From NCBI GenBank assembly GCA_007258455.2, contig VDFB02270651.1, positions 696,306,197 through 696,370,196 of the forward strand: a DNA stretch of 64,000 nucleotides. The letters run 5' to 3'. Positions within the stretch are counted from its first letter, which is position 1; each line of letters opens with the position of its first letter. Of this stretch, positions 1 through 9,742 are shown piece by piece. This DNA is from Sequoia sempervirens. Its lineage: Eukaryota; Streptophyta; Pinopsida; Cupressales; Cupressaceae. The notes under the pieces are model-generated. The model was given only the letters and a program-made list of their open reading frames with translations, had not been told where the DNA came from and searched no databases. Both the position numbers and the translations under genes were made by a program.

Positions 1-420
1 CTTTGGTAGGGTTAGTATAATGGGAAGTCGACACACTGGCATGAATTTCTCATTATACGATGGGAAGCTAACACACTGGCATGAATTTCTCACTAAACCA
101 CTTCTTTGGGACAGTTCACCTAGCAGACAACCTTATGCTACATGGCCCAGAGTGAGCACATTGTGCATTACTCACCTCATAGACAACTTGATGTTTTGTG
201 GCCCCGAAGTGAGCACATCTTTTCCACCCCATTTTCCTTTCTTGCCATTGCATGATTATGTATCTTGATGGTTTGACTTAGGATCTTGGATCCTAGGGGT
301 TTCAATGCCTTCTTGATCTTTTTCATTATTTGTTATCTACATTTGTACACTCGAATCTCCCTTGAATGTCTACTTTAGCATGACTTTGAAGCAAGTTCAT
401 CCTCTCACTAAAGTATGGGA
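1..420 (+). mobile_element. 3' end of a family-H LTR retrotransposon internal region
   Basis: Non-coding end of an internal region that stops at a polypurine-like tract at 411-420, directly before LTR-A. It resembles 7,530-8,169 before LTR-B: both hold the 'gatgggaagct...ggcatgaatttc' type text, the 'gtgagcaca' motif, the 'ggatcttggatccta' block and the final 'cctctcacta' block. The small ORF at 20-268 is not supported as a gene. The rest of this element lies outside the window. Confidence 0.6.
372..414 (+). other. Hairpin next to the polypurine tract, copy A
   Basis: Arms of 13 nt (372-384 and 402-414) around a 17-nt loop, immediately 5' of the polypurine-like tract. The same arm and loop lengths occur before LTR-B (8,122-8,164) and, inverted, before LTR-D (26,004-26,046). 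This copy has decayed in part of the left arm. Confidence 0.5.
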
Positions 421-869
421 TAAATGTACCATAGAAAAAAAAGGACCTCTTTCTTGACATGGGAATAATTCATGATAAATTGGACTTAATGAGGCCTTGA
501 TTTAGTGTTGTGAGGTGTTTTACGTGTCCACACTAGGTCTTGGCCCTTTGCAAATTGAATAAAATCCATTTATTGATGTCTTGTGAAGGTGTTGTAACAC
601 ATTTCTACACTTTTCTAGACTCTTTTCATTACAATCATCTAAAACTCACCATTTGATCACTTATCAAGTTCTATTTTGAAGTTTTTTAGTCTTGTAACAA
701 TATTTCATACTTTTCTAGGCTTAATTTCACTACTATTCATACCTTTCTTATGCTTTATTTGACCCCTTTATGCACTCATAACACTTAATTATGTGTATTT
801 TTGAATGTAAACCCAACAAGTAACATTAAATGTGACTTAATTCCCGACACCCACTTTCAAGCCCAAGGT

Positions 870-903
870 GGGACCCATTCACCATGAGTGGTGAATGAGT
901 CCC
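870..903 (+). other. Conserved 14-6-14 hairpin I, LTR-A
   Basis: Left arm GGGACCCATTCACC (870-883), loop of 6, right arm GGTGAATGAGTCCC (890-903). Thirteen of 14 positions pair; the single C/A mismatch at position 6 is also present in LTR-D. The right arm ends 110 bp before the TATA box. Confidence 0.75.
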
Positions 904-1012
904 TCTTGGCTCTAAAATCAAAATAATTCAAATTTTCTTTCAGGTTTTTATTAAAAATTACCTTATGTTGGCCTATGATGAGTTATCATTAGGTTATTAG
1001 GGAAAAAGAGTG

Positions 1013-1020
1013 TATAAATA
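1013..1020 (+). promoter_or_regulatory. TATA box of LTR-A
   Basis: TATAAATA in a GC-poor leader, at the same place relative to hairpin I as in LTR-B (8,877) and LTR-D (25,384-25,392, minus). Transcription would start about 30 bp downstream. Confidence 0.55.
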
Positions 1021-1270
1021 AGTGTTTTTCTCCTCATTTTACATCTCCTACAATCTCTCAATCATTAAGTTCACTTGCATTCAACAATTAGAATTCAAGC
1101 ACTTTGCATCATTCAATCAAGCATCAATCAAGCATCTTGGAGCAATCACTAACATAACTTTAGATTTCTTCAACAAGGTTGTGGTGAGTTTAAAACATTT
1201 GCATGTTATTTATTCATCTTTCCTTGTTCATTTCATTCAATTTCTTTATTAAATATTTTATTACCAAAGT

Positions 1271-1293
1271 GGGATTTGACCAAGGAAAATTCC
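1271..1293 (+). other. Conserved 8-7-8 hairpin in LTR-A (transcribed part)
   Basis: Arms GGGATTTG and AAAATTCC around loop ACCAAGG, pairing partly through G/T wobbles. Equivalent sites are 9,316-9,338, 10,322-10,344, 12,348-12,370 and 25,127-25,149 (minus); the last pairs perfectly. Confidence 0.6.
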
Positions 1294-1549
1294 TATACTC
1301 TAACCCTTAACCATTTTTCCATTTTTTCATGTGTGTTTGTATACTTTTGTATGCAAATTTGTCAGACAATTAGGTGTTGAAATGTGGTCAACAAGTCAAC
1401 AAAGTGTTTCAAGTCAAATCAACCCTATTTCAATCTTGGAGACAAACTATAGTCCATTTTTTGTAGATTTGACTCTGTCAACCCGATAAGAAGACAATTA
1501 TAGATCTGGAGCTACAAAATTGACCTTTTATTTCATAGAATTTTGGGAG

Positions 1550-1583
1550 AGGAATGATTCACCATCAATGGCGAATGAGTCCC
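1550..1583 (+). other. 14-6-14 hairpin II, LTR-A
   Basis: Right arm GGCGAATGAGTCCC is well kept; the left arm (1,550-1,563) has partly decayed. It begins 537 bp after the TATA box, close to the 524 bp seen for the matching hairpin in LTR-D. Confidence 0.55.
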
Positions 1584-1665
1584 ACCTTAAGGCTGAAAAT
1601 GGTGATTTTTTAGATTCTAGTTCCTTACAACTAGAAACCATTTTTCAAGATATTTTACCAGTAGT

Positions 1666-1699
1666 AAGAATTATTTTCCATCAGTGGCGAATGAGTCCC
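1666..1699 (+). other. 14-6-14 hairpin III, LTR-A (decayed left arm)
   Basis: Right arm GGCGAATGAGTCCC at 1,686-1,699 is identical to that of hairpin II 116 bp upstream. The left arm is mostly lost. The II-III spacing (116) matches LTR-B (113) and LTR-D (115). Confidence 0.45.
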
Positions 1700-2055
1700 A
1701 CTGGTGATTTTCAATGATTTGTACTAGCATTTAGATCATTCTAAATTCAGCATTCATTTCCTAGGTGCACTCTATTCAGCCTTTATTGAATTTTTTTTTT
1801 CATTTATTCATGTTTTAGTTCATTCTTGCATATCTCATTGCATTTTCAAACATTGCATATTTCATAGGTTTTGAATCAATAATCAATCAATTTCATTAGT
1901 TAGTTGCATTTACAACATTGCATTTAGTCATACTCACATCATACAATCCTCTATTTTAGTGAACCACTTCAATTTTGGGAGTCTATCTCTCCTTTTAGGT
2001 GAAAGATCCTAAGAGTGCAAGAGAACTCCATAGCAACCACAAAATTGTTGGTTCA

Positions 2056-2420
2056 ATAGAGGTGTATGGAAAATGTGGTAGCATCGAAAAGGTGGTGAGC
2101 TGTTTGAAAAAATATCTCAAAGAAATGTGGTCTCATGGTGATGGAACTATTTGATAAAATTCCTTAGTAGACATGTATGGAAAATGTGGCATCATAGAAA
2201 AGGTGGTGAGTTGTTTAAAAAAATTCCTCAAATAAATTGGGTCTCATGGTGATGGACATCACCATGAAACAACATTTTTTTGAGGAATTTTTTCAAACAA
2301 CTCATTACCTTTTCTATGCTATTGCTTACTATTATTCTTTCATATATTTCTTCCAAGCATCCATAGCATAACAAGGTAGTGAACTGAAAAGATACCTCAA
2401 TAAAAAGTGGTCTCATGGAA
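2056..2420 (+). pseudogene. Tandem fragments of a pentatricopeptide-repeat (PPR) gene
   Basis: PPR proteins bind organellar RNA in plants. Two plus-strand copies of one motif are visible. The first (2,056-2,138) reads IEVYGKCGSIEKVV, then shifts frame and continues ELFEKISQRNVVSW; this is the usual 'YGKCGSIEKA.ELF...P.RNVVSW' text of plant PLS-class PPRs. The second (2,170-2,248) reads DMYGKCGIIEKVV and, after the same shift, ELFKKIPQ..WVSW. Because both share the frameshift, duplication probably followed inactivation. A third copy is inverted at 2,257-2,318 and a fourth, very decayed, lies at 2,360-2,418. No start codon or neighbouring PPR motifs are present, so this is debris. Confidence 0.75.
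2193..2318. repeat. 62-bp inverted repeat with a 2-nt spacer, built from PPR motifs
   Basis: Arms 2,193-2,254 and 2,257-2,318 match at 54 of 62 positions by eye. The centre is a perfect 10-bp arm pair, CATGGTGATG and CATCACCATG, around GA. Transcription through it would give one long stem. Confidence 0.8.
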
Positions 2421-2687
2421 TTCCATGATAAGAAAATGCAATTGGAAACTACTCCTAGTTATTACTTATGATATGTGAAGTAATTGCATCACTACTTATG
2501 TTGACTTTCTAAAAAACTATATTGTAGTTGAAATTTTGTTATCTATCAATATCTAGTTATTAGTTATGGAATGTGAAGTAATGCTTTGAGTTTGAAAGAT
2601 ATGCAATGTAATGTAAGAAATGTTATGAATATAAGCTACACAAATCTATTAAGTACAATTCATTAGTTAAACTCTTTATTCTATTAC
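2421..2687. other. No gene seen
   Basis: AT-rich spacer between the PPR debris and the last exon of the minus-strand remnant. It holds two related 'tagttattagttatg..atgtgaagtaat' stretches (about 2,455 and 2,553), a small decayed duplication. Confidence 0.4.
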
Positions 2688-4033
2688 CTACGTGAAGGTT
2701 TGTCTAACTCCACTAGCAGTAGGAGGTGTTCCCACAAAACCTCCAATATTAGCCTATTCAACATCCAAAATTAGATATTAAAATACCATTCATATAACAA
2801 TGGTATTAACATGTAAGAAATTTATAATTGTTTACTAGTTACATACCTCAATGATAGATGCAGTGGAGTAATAAGCAAGTGTAGGGCCGGTGCATCTAGT
2901 ATCAATGTTGTGACCCTGAAATTTTATTAAAATCATAAAACTAAATTAGTTAATCTTGCATTTCAAAATTGAAATTTAATAACTTAAATTCAATGAACAT
3001 GCTAAAATTTACTTGATTATCAATTCCATAAGCCTCATTCAAAATTCCAGCTACCCTCGCCATCTCCATAGCTGCAGGAATATCTTGTGTAGCATCCTCT
3101 TGAGTGTTAGTGGGGTCATATGAACAAGTCACCCCACAAGCCTAACATGAATGGGATGGAATCCTACCACTCGAAGACTATGTTGGATCACACTGTAGTA
3201 TAGGATTGACATGCTAGATGAAACTTTGGCTCAAAGAGGTGATAGCTTGCAAAGTGTCTACCTCAACACTCTCCTTCATGATGGAAGGGATAACAATCTG
3301 CTCATGATTTGGCTTGGAGAGATCTCATCTCGCTTATCACCTAGGATCTTTTCGTGCACCTGGTATATCTTGAGCCAACCCCCCACCTCTCCCCTAGAAG
3401 TCCCTCATATCAAAATAATTCAATATTTTATTCAAGATGAACTCACAGTATAGTTTCCTCAAGAAATATTGTGGTACTTCGCAATTGTTGCATGGTGGGT
3501 AATTAAAAACAATGTACCACCTATCCCAAAAAAAGTTCCTAATCCCTTAATGGTGGCACCAATGGATAGGAAACCTCTTTGCATTGAGGTCAAGATTTTG
3601 ATTTGTGCATGGGTCAGTGAATAATGAGCACAAATCTAATTTTGTAATTTTGTTATCTTTTACATCTTTATATGATAATTTATCTTGGTAAAAATTCCTA
3701 GTTGCCTGCCTCTTATCTTTCCAACCACTTAAGTGTTTGTTGATTACATCTACATGTTTTAACATTTCTTTAAGTGAATTTTCAAGTGTTCTTCTCTCCA
3801 TGGTTGAACCTGCTGGATCATTCAACCTCGTGACTAACTCCTTAATTTTTTTTTTTATTTTTTTCAATTACCCCCATTAAATTTTGTTGACTGTCAGGAG
3901 GATATTGAGGGATTGGTGGAGGAGATTTTTGTTGTGGTTGCTGAACTTCAGTATTTTGTTCATGTTGTTGTTTCTCTAGTTGTTGCAGATTTTTTAGGAG
4001 GGTTTTGAAGAGGGTTTCCATGATCATTATCAT
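2688..4033 (-). pseudogene. Unidentified multi-exon gene remnant
   Basis: I do not recognise the family. Reading on the minus strand, a Q/P-rich N-terminal part (from M at 4,033, with runs such as QQPQQKSPPPIPQYPP) shifts frame inside a T/A homopolymer near 3,850 and continues as a charged helical segment to 3,547. A middle segment holds EQIVIPSIMKESVEVD near 3,300 with in-frame stops, then ATQDIPAAMEMARVAGILNE. Three short 3' exons look well formed: one ending at 3,013 (donor gtaaat), one at 2,915-2,847 (acceptor cag, donor gtatgt, 23 codons) and one at 2,753-2,688 (acceptor tag), reading GGFVGTPPTASGVRQTFT then TAG. Phases join cleanly. Intact introns mean this is DNA-level debris, not a retrocopy. 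Confidence 0.5.
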
Positions 4034-4109
4034 TTCCTACAAATTTAACAAATGAATATCAAAAAAACCTAAAACTAGCAAATTCACAACAAATTCGAAG
4101 GCTAAGGAA

Positions 4110-4343
4110 TTGACTTGTAGAGGACTATTTGATGAACAATTGAATAAGGAAAGGGGGGAGAGTGTTGTTATGGATATGCATACCACATATTTGGAGGTTA
4201 GGCCAAGTCTGTGTACTCACAATAAAACCAAGAAATTATGCAAAATGGTTCATGTTTGTGATGTGGATGAAATTATGGAAATGCATGATAGGCTGGCAAC
4301 AAAGGATCTGGCTACAAAAAATATGCTTAAAGAACTTCTCTAA
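4110..4343 (+). other. Small unrecognised ORF, 77 codons
   Basis: Reads from MTCRGLFDEQLNKERGE to a charged end (RLATKDLATKNMLKELL). Composition is coding-like, with even use of K/E/D/L, but no family is recognised, there is no flanking exon structure, and the neighbourhood is repeat debris. It could be an exon fragment related to the adjacent minus-strand remnant's locus, or chance. Confidence 0.2.
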
Positions 4344-4884
4344 TGGTCATTTGGTGCACTTTTCTATTTTTTGTTTTCGTTGTGTCTTTTTGTTGATGGT
4401 TTGTTGATGTTCTATTAATCAACTTGTTTTTTATTGGGTTTGGGTGGGCAGTCTATTGTTTTATCTTTACTACCATTGTCTCTTTTTGTTCAGGATTTCA
4501 GGCACCCTTCAAAACCTATTTTTCATTAATCAAAAATAAATTTACAAAAAAAAGAAACAATCCTTACCTATTCGACCTCCTCATCGATGTGGCATAATCC
4601 TGGTGAGGAAATAGCAACAAATTGACAAAAAAAAATGCAATATTTTCTCCTCCAAGAATGCAAGTGTGCAAGAGAAGGATTTTTGGCTGTGGGCAGTAGA
4701 AAAAATAGTCAACATAAAAATTAATTCAATTTTTGTTTTTGTTTTAATAACTTATAGCATGAGTGTGTTATTCTGCACTCACATTATAATGTGAGCATAA
4801 AATAGGCTCGATGTGGTTGTGCCTTAGCTTGACACACTAAGCCATAAGATAAGCATATTATAATTTGCACACATTATAACATGC
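4344..4884. other. No gene; contains an 18-bp perfect palindrome
   Basis: AT-rich spacer. At 4,778-4,795 lies CTCACATTATAATGTGAG, a perfect palindrome. Nearby text repeats 'cattataa(c/t)atg' several times (4,780-4,900). No coding signal seen. Confidence 0.5.
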
Positions 4885-5720
4885 TTGCATTATAGCCTAT
4901 CAAAAAAAAAATTCAATTTTGGCCACAATTTGGCCCCCCATATTTTTGCACCTTCCCTTGCTAAACAAGAGGACATAACAATAAGTAATCATGAAGATCA
5001 CACAACACAACAAGAGATAATTGAAACCTACCTACATTCATCTCCCAACATCTTCTCCTCTTGTGATAATGATGATGATATGTTGGTGTCAGATAGGAAA
5101 ACCTTCAATATCTATGATAACCCTCTTTATGTCTCTTCCCCTACCTATCCTATTTTGGAAGACATTATGGGACAAACAAGTTAAAATTTGGAAAATCTTA
5201 ACATTTGTAATTCTCCCACTATCTTTCCTAGTCGTGAAAAATATACTTTGATTGATGAAAGTCATGAGAATCCTATGGAACAATACAATAACATTATTGA
5301 TGAACAAGACAATTCAACCATTCATCATTCCCCTACTTGCGATGAAGTCATTTAAGAAGAACCTACCTTTGAAAGTCTAGGATGCAACTACCAATGTTTT
5401 GCAGCAACCAAGATATAACCTAGTTTCTCAAACATGTATTGGACCACAAATTGCTCCCACAACATCACCATTGCCTCAACTTATTGTGCCTAGTGTTGAA
5501 TATCTTAAAAATATTCCCACTAACATATCCATATGGCAGCTTATTCAAATATCACCTACATACAATTTGCTATTCCAAGAAATATTACAAATGACGATGA
5601 GGAAATACAATTTTATATGAAATCAAAAAATGTAACATCCTCATTTGATCGTATGCAAGTCACATCGTTGGAAATTACATTGCCTAAACATGAATTTCCC
5701 TCACTTGAGACTCAAAACTA
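4885..5720 (+). pseudogene. Gag-like acidic region of a family-H / Tat-type element
   Basis: A broken reading frame rich in D, E, S, P and NHE-type motifs (ISNHEDHTTQQEIIE, SSCDNDDDMLVSDR), then a segment reading ISIWQLIQISP. In Tat-lineage gypsy polyproteins an 'ISxxxLLxxSP' segment precedes the protease, so its place here fits. The same acidic text recurs at 13,940-15,170 in the second internal region. Several frameshifts and stops (for example near 5,186 and 5,355) rule out function. Confidence 0.55.
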
Positions 5721-5730
5721 GAATTAGTCC

Positions 5731-6200
5731 TTGATGATAAAGGTGATCATTAATGAAACTGCAATTAGGTGTACTCTCATAGACAATGGAGTAGAAATTA
5801 ATGTTTGTAGCATTGACCTCCTAGAAAAAATTGGCATGGACAAAATGCTCATTCAACTTAATGATGATCATATTCATGGCTTTGAAAATATTAATAGGAA
5901 ACCACTAGGAATGATCACATTACCTATTGAGGTTAGACCTATAGTGTTTCCTACCCCTATCCATATCATGCCAGGACATCTTTTATACAATATTCTCCTA
6001 TGGAGACTATGGATTCATGCTATGAAATGAGTCCCATATACTCTCCACCATACAATAAAATTTGAATTGTACAAAAACAAGATATACCTGGTTGAAGTAG
6101 ATGAACAAAGCTATGAATCATATGATCACAACACTTCCAACTCCCCTAATACTTTCATTTCAAGATCAAAATTTGAACATATATACATTTTGATGCTAAT
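5731..6200 (+). pseudogene. Retropepsin-like protease segment, internal region 1
   Basis: Reads AIRCTLIDNGVEINVCSIDLL, where D-N-G occupies the catalytic aspartate position, followed by a beta-rich stretch and YNILLWRLWIHAMK. It then continues past a TGA (6,028-6,030) into SPIYSLHHTIKF-like text and KNKIYLVEVD. The layout matches the segment at 15,360-15,781 and the protease of the minus-strand element (51,490-52,085). In these relatives the glycine of ILLGRPWIH is kept; here it reads LLWRLW. Stops and frameshifts make it inactive. Confidence 0.65.
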
Positions 6201-6864
6201 CCCTCACCTAAAACAAAAATATTTAGTGATAATTGGGGGTTATTATATTTTACACCTTGTTTCAATAAAGTTTCCAAAATATCACCTTTGAAGTCCAAAG
6301 AGTCATATACAAATGATTCCTTTTCATATACAAGTTCTACTATGATTAGGGTTTTCCACCTTCCTTTATAGGAGAGTGTGAAATCTCACAACCTAAACCA
6401 AAATAGCCTTGTGTTCCATACGCTCAACTTGGTTCTATGTCAAAAAAATTACTCATAATAGCAATGGGGGATATTTAACTCCCATCCCTCATGAGGGGAC
6501 AATGCATAACTTTAGAAATGGTTTGTGTTCCCATGAAAAATAAAACCCTTCTCAGAAGCATACACCCCCTTCAGCTGAATTGAAAGATTGTTATGGTATT
6601 GGATACAATCTCCCTCCTAAACATGGATGCAATGAACACACAAAACAAACCAACATACCATACTCTTTCAAGAAAGATCTAGGTTTACCTCCCTTATCTC
6701 CATTTTCATCTAAAACCTTCTGATTTAGTGTGTGTGTGACATCTTGTGCAAATAAACGAACATCTTCTACTATTGATCAAGAGATTATCTTGTCAAGACT
6801 CCTCCAAGATCATTTGATATCTCTCCCTCCAATAACATGAAAGAAATTTTACTACAAGAATTCA
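6201..6864 (+). mobile_element. Decayed internal region, no clear domain
   Basis: Continues the element after the protease. All frames are broken. Fragments such as the 'cctcatgaggggaca' text near 6,487 may be a decayed linker, but no domain can be claimed. Confidence 0.35.
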
Positions 6865-6990
6865 TTTTGTGCATATCATAGAGTTCATGGTTATTCTACT
6901 AATGAATGTATGACTTTTGGTAACAAAATTCAACATCTTAAAGACTATGGTGCTCTTCCTTGTGTTGAAGCACCTAGTTCCTCTAATTGT
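6865..6990 (+). pseudogene. Zinc-knuckle-like segment
   Basis: Reads FCAYHRVHGYSTNEC, then KIQHLKDYGALP. This fits the CxxH...GHxxxxC plus 'KxxIQxLxDxG' pattern found in Tat-lineage gag proteins, with the expected GH changed to GY. It lies downstream of the protease segment, whereas in the minus-strand element of this window the same motif (near 52,700) is upstream of the protease. Confidence 0.5.
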
Positions 6991-7529
6991 AACATATTTG
7001 AAATCTTATTCTACTCATCCTTGTCTTGCACTAAGTAGGGGAAATGGGTTAGATAGCCTTGTTCTCATATATCACTTGTCGTTGTCTCTTTTGGCTAGTT
7101 GACCACCTTTCATGTACATATAAGAGAAAGCTTGGGATGTGGATGACATGCCTTAAGTTGACTTGCATGTGACATACTTATTCATGATGTAGTTCAATTT
7201 GGAAACATATGACTTGGCATAGGGCTTTCCAAATAAGCTATCATGTCTTCTTCTACTTTAAAACAATTGCTCACAGTAATGGTGTTAGCAACCACTTTAA
7301 AGTGGGCGTATACATTGACACTCATGTTTCACTATGCAATTTTCCTTTTTCTTGTGATGCGTCCTTTTCTTGGTGGCATCATTGGGTTTGATTTCCTCCA
7401 AGAGTGTGATATTTCTTTTACTTGTCCTCTCTTGGAGACATTAGGCACAATGTTCCCTAAGAAGAGGCCTTGCATGAACTAAGCAAAATTCCTTTGAACA
7501 TTCCTTACACTATTTTTCATTTACAATAA
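6991..7529 (+). mobile_element. Decayed internal region
   Basis: Short overlapping ORFs only. The text around 7,360-7,470 (WWHHWVDFLQECDISF-like reading) could be an exon or domain relic but is not recognised. No reverse transcriptase motif (YxDD or equivalent) is seen between here and LTR-B. Confidence 0.35.
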
Positions 7530-8169
7530 CCATTATATGGCCACCTTGCATAACACACTATTCTTTCCCATGGTGCCATCATGTTTGTTCATGAGTTTCA
7601 AGCATACAAACTTTTTCTTGTCTCATGAAGCTCAAAAGTCATTTTTGTGTGGTGCCTTATCAAATTTATCAAGAGGTATCACTTTTGTATGGTTTGATGG
7701 GAAGCTGATCCAAGGCATGAATTTCCCTTAGCTACTCATGTGTGTGTGAGAACATATTGGCCATGAGTATATGTGTCTCACCTTCTTGGATTACTCACCT
7801 AGCAGGAATCTTGAAGTTCCATTGTGTTAGAGTGAGCATGCATTTTTTGGACAAATAGCTTAGATCTGATCCACATCATGTTGGACAAAGAGTCAAATCT
7901 TGATTCACCTCATTTTTTTTTTACTCATTTTTATTTCTTCTAGTTATTGACATTGCATGTTTGCGTATCTTGATGCTACGTATTATACACCTTCTACATG
8001 TCCTTTTTGTGCTTATGTTGAATTGACATAGGATCTTGGATCCTACGGGCTTGGCCATCTCCTTGATCTCTATTATCCTAGACCATCCACATTCATATGA
8101 TTGGACCCCTCTTGAATGTCTACTTTAGTGCGAGTTTGAAGCATGTTCACCCTCTCACTAAATTGGGGG
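7530..8169 (+). mobile_element. Non-coding 3' end of family-H internal region 1
   Basis: Aligns with 1-420: the 'gatgggaagctgat..ggcatgaatttccc' text, repeated 'gagtgagca' motifs, and the 'ataggatcttggatccta' block. It ends in a purine tract at 8,161-8,169, taken as the polypurine tract of the following LTR. Confidence 0.6.
8122..8164 (+). other. Hairpin next to the polypurine tract, copy B
   Basis: Arms ACTTTAGTGCGAG (8,122-8,134) and CTCTCACTAAATT (8,152-8,164) with a 17-nt loop; 11 of 13 positions pair. Same geometry as in copies A and D. Confidence 0.6.
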
Positions 8170-8692
8170 CCAGAAGTAATGATGGAAAAATGGTACACCT
8201 TTTCCTTGCTTAACTTGGGAATAATCAAGGACAAATTTACTTGATATCACCTTGATCTAGTGTTTTGATGTATTTTACACATCCACATTAGGTTTTAGGC
8301 CCTTCTAAGATAAATAACCTAAGCTTTCCTTAATTTAGTGTTGTAAAGTGTATTTATTTACACCTTCACTTTAAATTTAAGAGTCTTGTAAACTAAGGTG
8401 GATCTAATCTAGTGTTGTAATGTGTTTTACACATTCACATGGGATTTAAGGACCTTCTAAGCAAAATAGAGCCATTTTTCCCTTAGTTTACCATTGTAAA
8501 GTGTATTTATTTACACTTTCACATTATATTTTGGGCCCTCTTGCATTTATGACCTTAATATCATCATTAATAGGCCCCTATGACCCTATATTATTCATCC
8601 CAAGGAATATTTCAATCAAAGACCTGACAATATCAACATATAAGCTTAATTTTCACACTCCCTAACACTTTAGCACTCAAAATAGGCCCTAT

Positions 8693-8768
8693 GGGACCCA
8701 TTTTCCACTTTGGGTGAATGAGTCCCATCTAGGTGGGACCCATTCATCACAAATGGAAAATGAGTCCC
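8693..8768 (+). other. Doubled hairpin I, LTR-B
   Basis: Two 14-6-14 units in tandem (8,693-8,726 and 8,735-8,768). Each pairs within itself with some mismatches, but the outer arms GGGACCCATTTTCC and GGAAAATGAGTCCC pair with each other at 13 of 14 positions, and the two inner arms also pair. The unit therefore could fold as one nested stem. It ends 109 bp before the TATA box. Confidence 0.7.
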
Positions 8769-8876
8769 ATTTGGCCTATTTTCAAGGTTTTAAGTAGGAA
8801 AAAATTGGGTTTTAAGTTTAAATTTTATGTATGTAGACCTTTGGGATCTAATATACTAGATCTTAGATGGATTTCC

Positions 8877-8885
8877 TATATAAAT
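8877..8885 (+). promoter_or_regulatory. TATA box of LTR-B
   Basis: TATATAAAT, 109 bp after the end of hairpin I, matching the spacing in LTR-A (110) and LTR-D (109). Confidence 0.55.
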
Positions 8886-9315
8886 TAGCTTCCAAACCAT
8901 TATTTAATAAATTCTATATGTTATCAAGTCAAGCATTCAAAAGTTAAGAATTTCAAGACTTCACAAGATCATCTAGAGAGCATTCAAGACCATTCTTAAG
9001 GCATTCAAGGGTATAGTTCTTCATCAATTATTGCATAAATTCAAGATCCATCATCAAATCAAGCATATCAAGCATCAAGCATGTTATAGAGCTAGTGTTG
9101 ATGTAGCATTGAAGATCCAAGATCAAGCATTGTTCTACTCCTATTGTCAAGATCAAGATCTACATCCTTCATGGCCATTTCATGTTGAGTTGTAGATTTA
9201 TAAATAATCATTTATAAAGCATCATTCAAGGTATCATTGTTCATGATTCATGTTCTTTGTTTCACATTTCATGCCTTCATTTCATTGTCTAATCATTTAG
9301 ATTAATTACCTACAA

Positions 9316-9338
9316 GGGGTTTGACCAAGGCAAGCCCC
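9316..9338 (+). other. Conserved 8-7-8 hairpin, LTR-B
   Basis: Arms GGGGTTTG and CAAGCCCC around loop ACCAAGG, with one G/T wobble. Confidence 0.65.
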
Positions 9339-9595
9339 TATTCCCTAACAATCAACACTTTCTCCCTCTCTCTCCTTGTGTGAATGCAAATCTAGGTGCT
9401 TTGAAGACTTGAAGGAACATTGAATATTAGGTTACAATCTTGTTGGAATTTTCTCCCCATTTGCAAGGTCATAATCTTCACTAAAGGGTCACCTACAGCC
9501 CCAAAATGAGGGTTTCATACCTGAAAACAAAGAGGAATAGAAAGAGTAGACATTGAAGACTAGATTCAAATTTTAAGGCTCCAGAAAACCCTAAT

Positions 9596-9742
9596 TGGAC
9601 CCATTCACCACTTCTAGTGAATGAGTCCTAGTTTAGGTCAATTTTGAGATTTTTGTAGTTAGGATACCCTTTTTCAAGAAACCTTTTCCTAAACAGAAAC
9701 CCAGATCTGGGACTAATTCGCCCAGATTAGTGAATGAGTCTC
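9596..9742 (+). other. 14-6-14 hairpins II and III, LTR-B
   Basis: Hairpin II at 9,596-9,629 has arms TGGACCCATTCACC and AGTGAATGAGTCCT. Hairpin III at 9,709-9,742 has arms GGGACTAATTCGCC and AGTGAATGAGTCTC. Their starts are 113 bp apart. Confidence 0.65.

Larger units (their letters stand above)
421..2020 (+). mobile_element. Family-H LTR, copy A
   Basis: About 1.6 kb that aligns by eye to LTR-B, LTR-C and, in reverse complement, LTR-D. Shared blocks in the same order are the 'ttgtgaggtgttttac..tccacactaggtcttgg' text, a promoter-proximal hairpin (870-903), a TATA box (1,013-1,020), a run of 'caagcatcaatcaagcatc' repeats, the 'gaccaagg' hairpin (1,271-1,293), two more hairpins (1,550-1,583 and 1,666-1,699) and the 'tctctccttttaggtgaaa' end block near 1,990. 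The left edge follows a polypurine-like tract. The right edge is approximate because homology to LTR-D fades near 2,020. The LTR assignment is inferred from four copies and the tract; terminal TG/CA and target-site duplications were not established. Confidence 0.65.
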
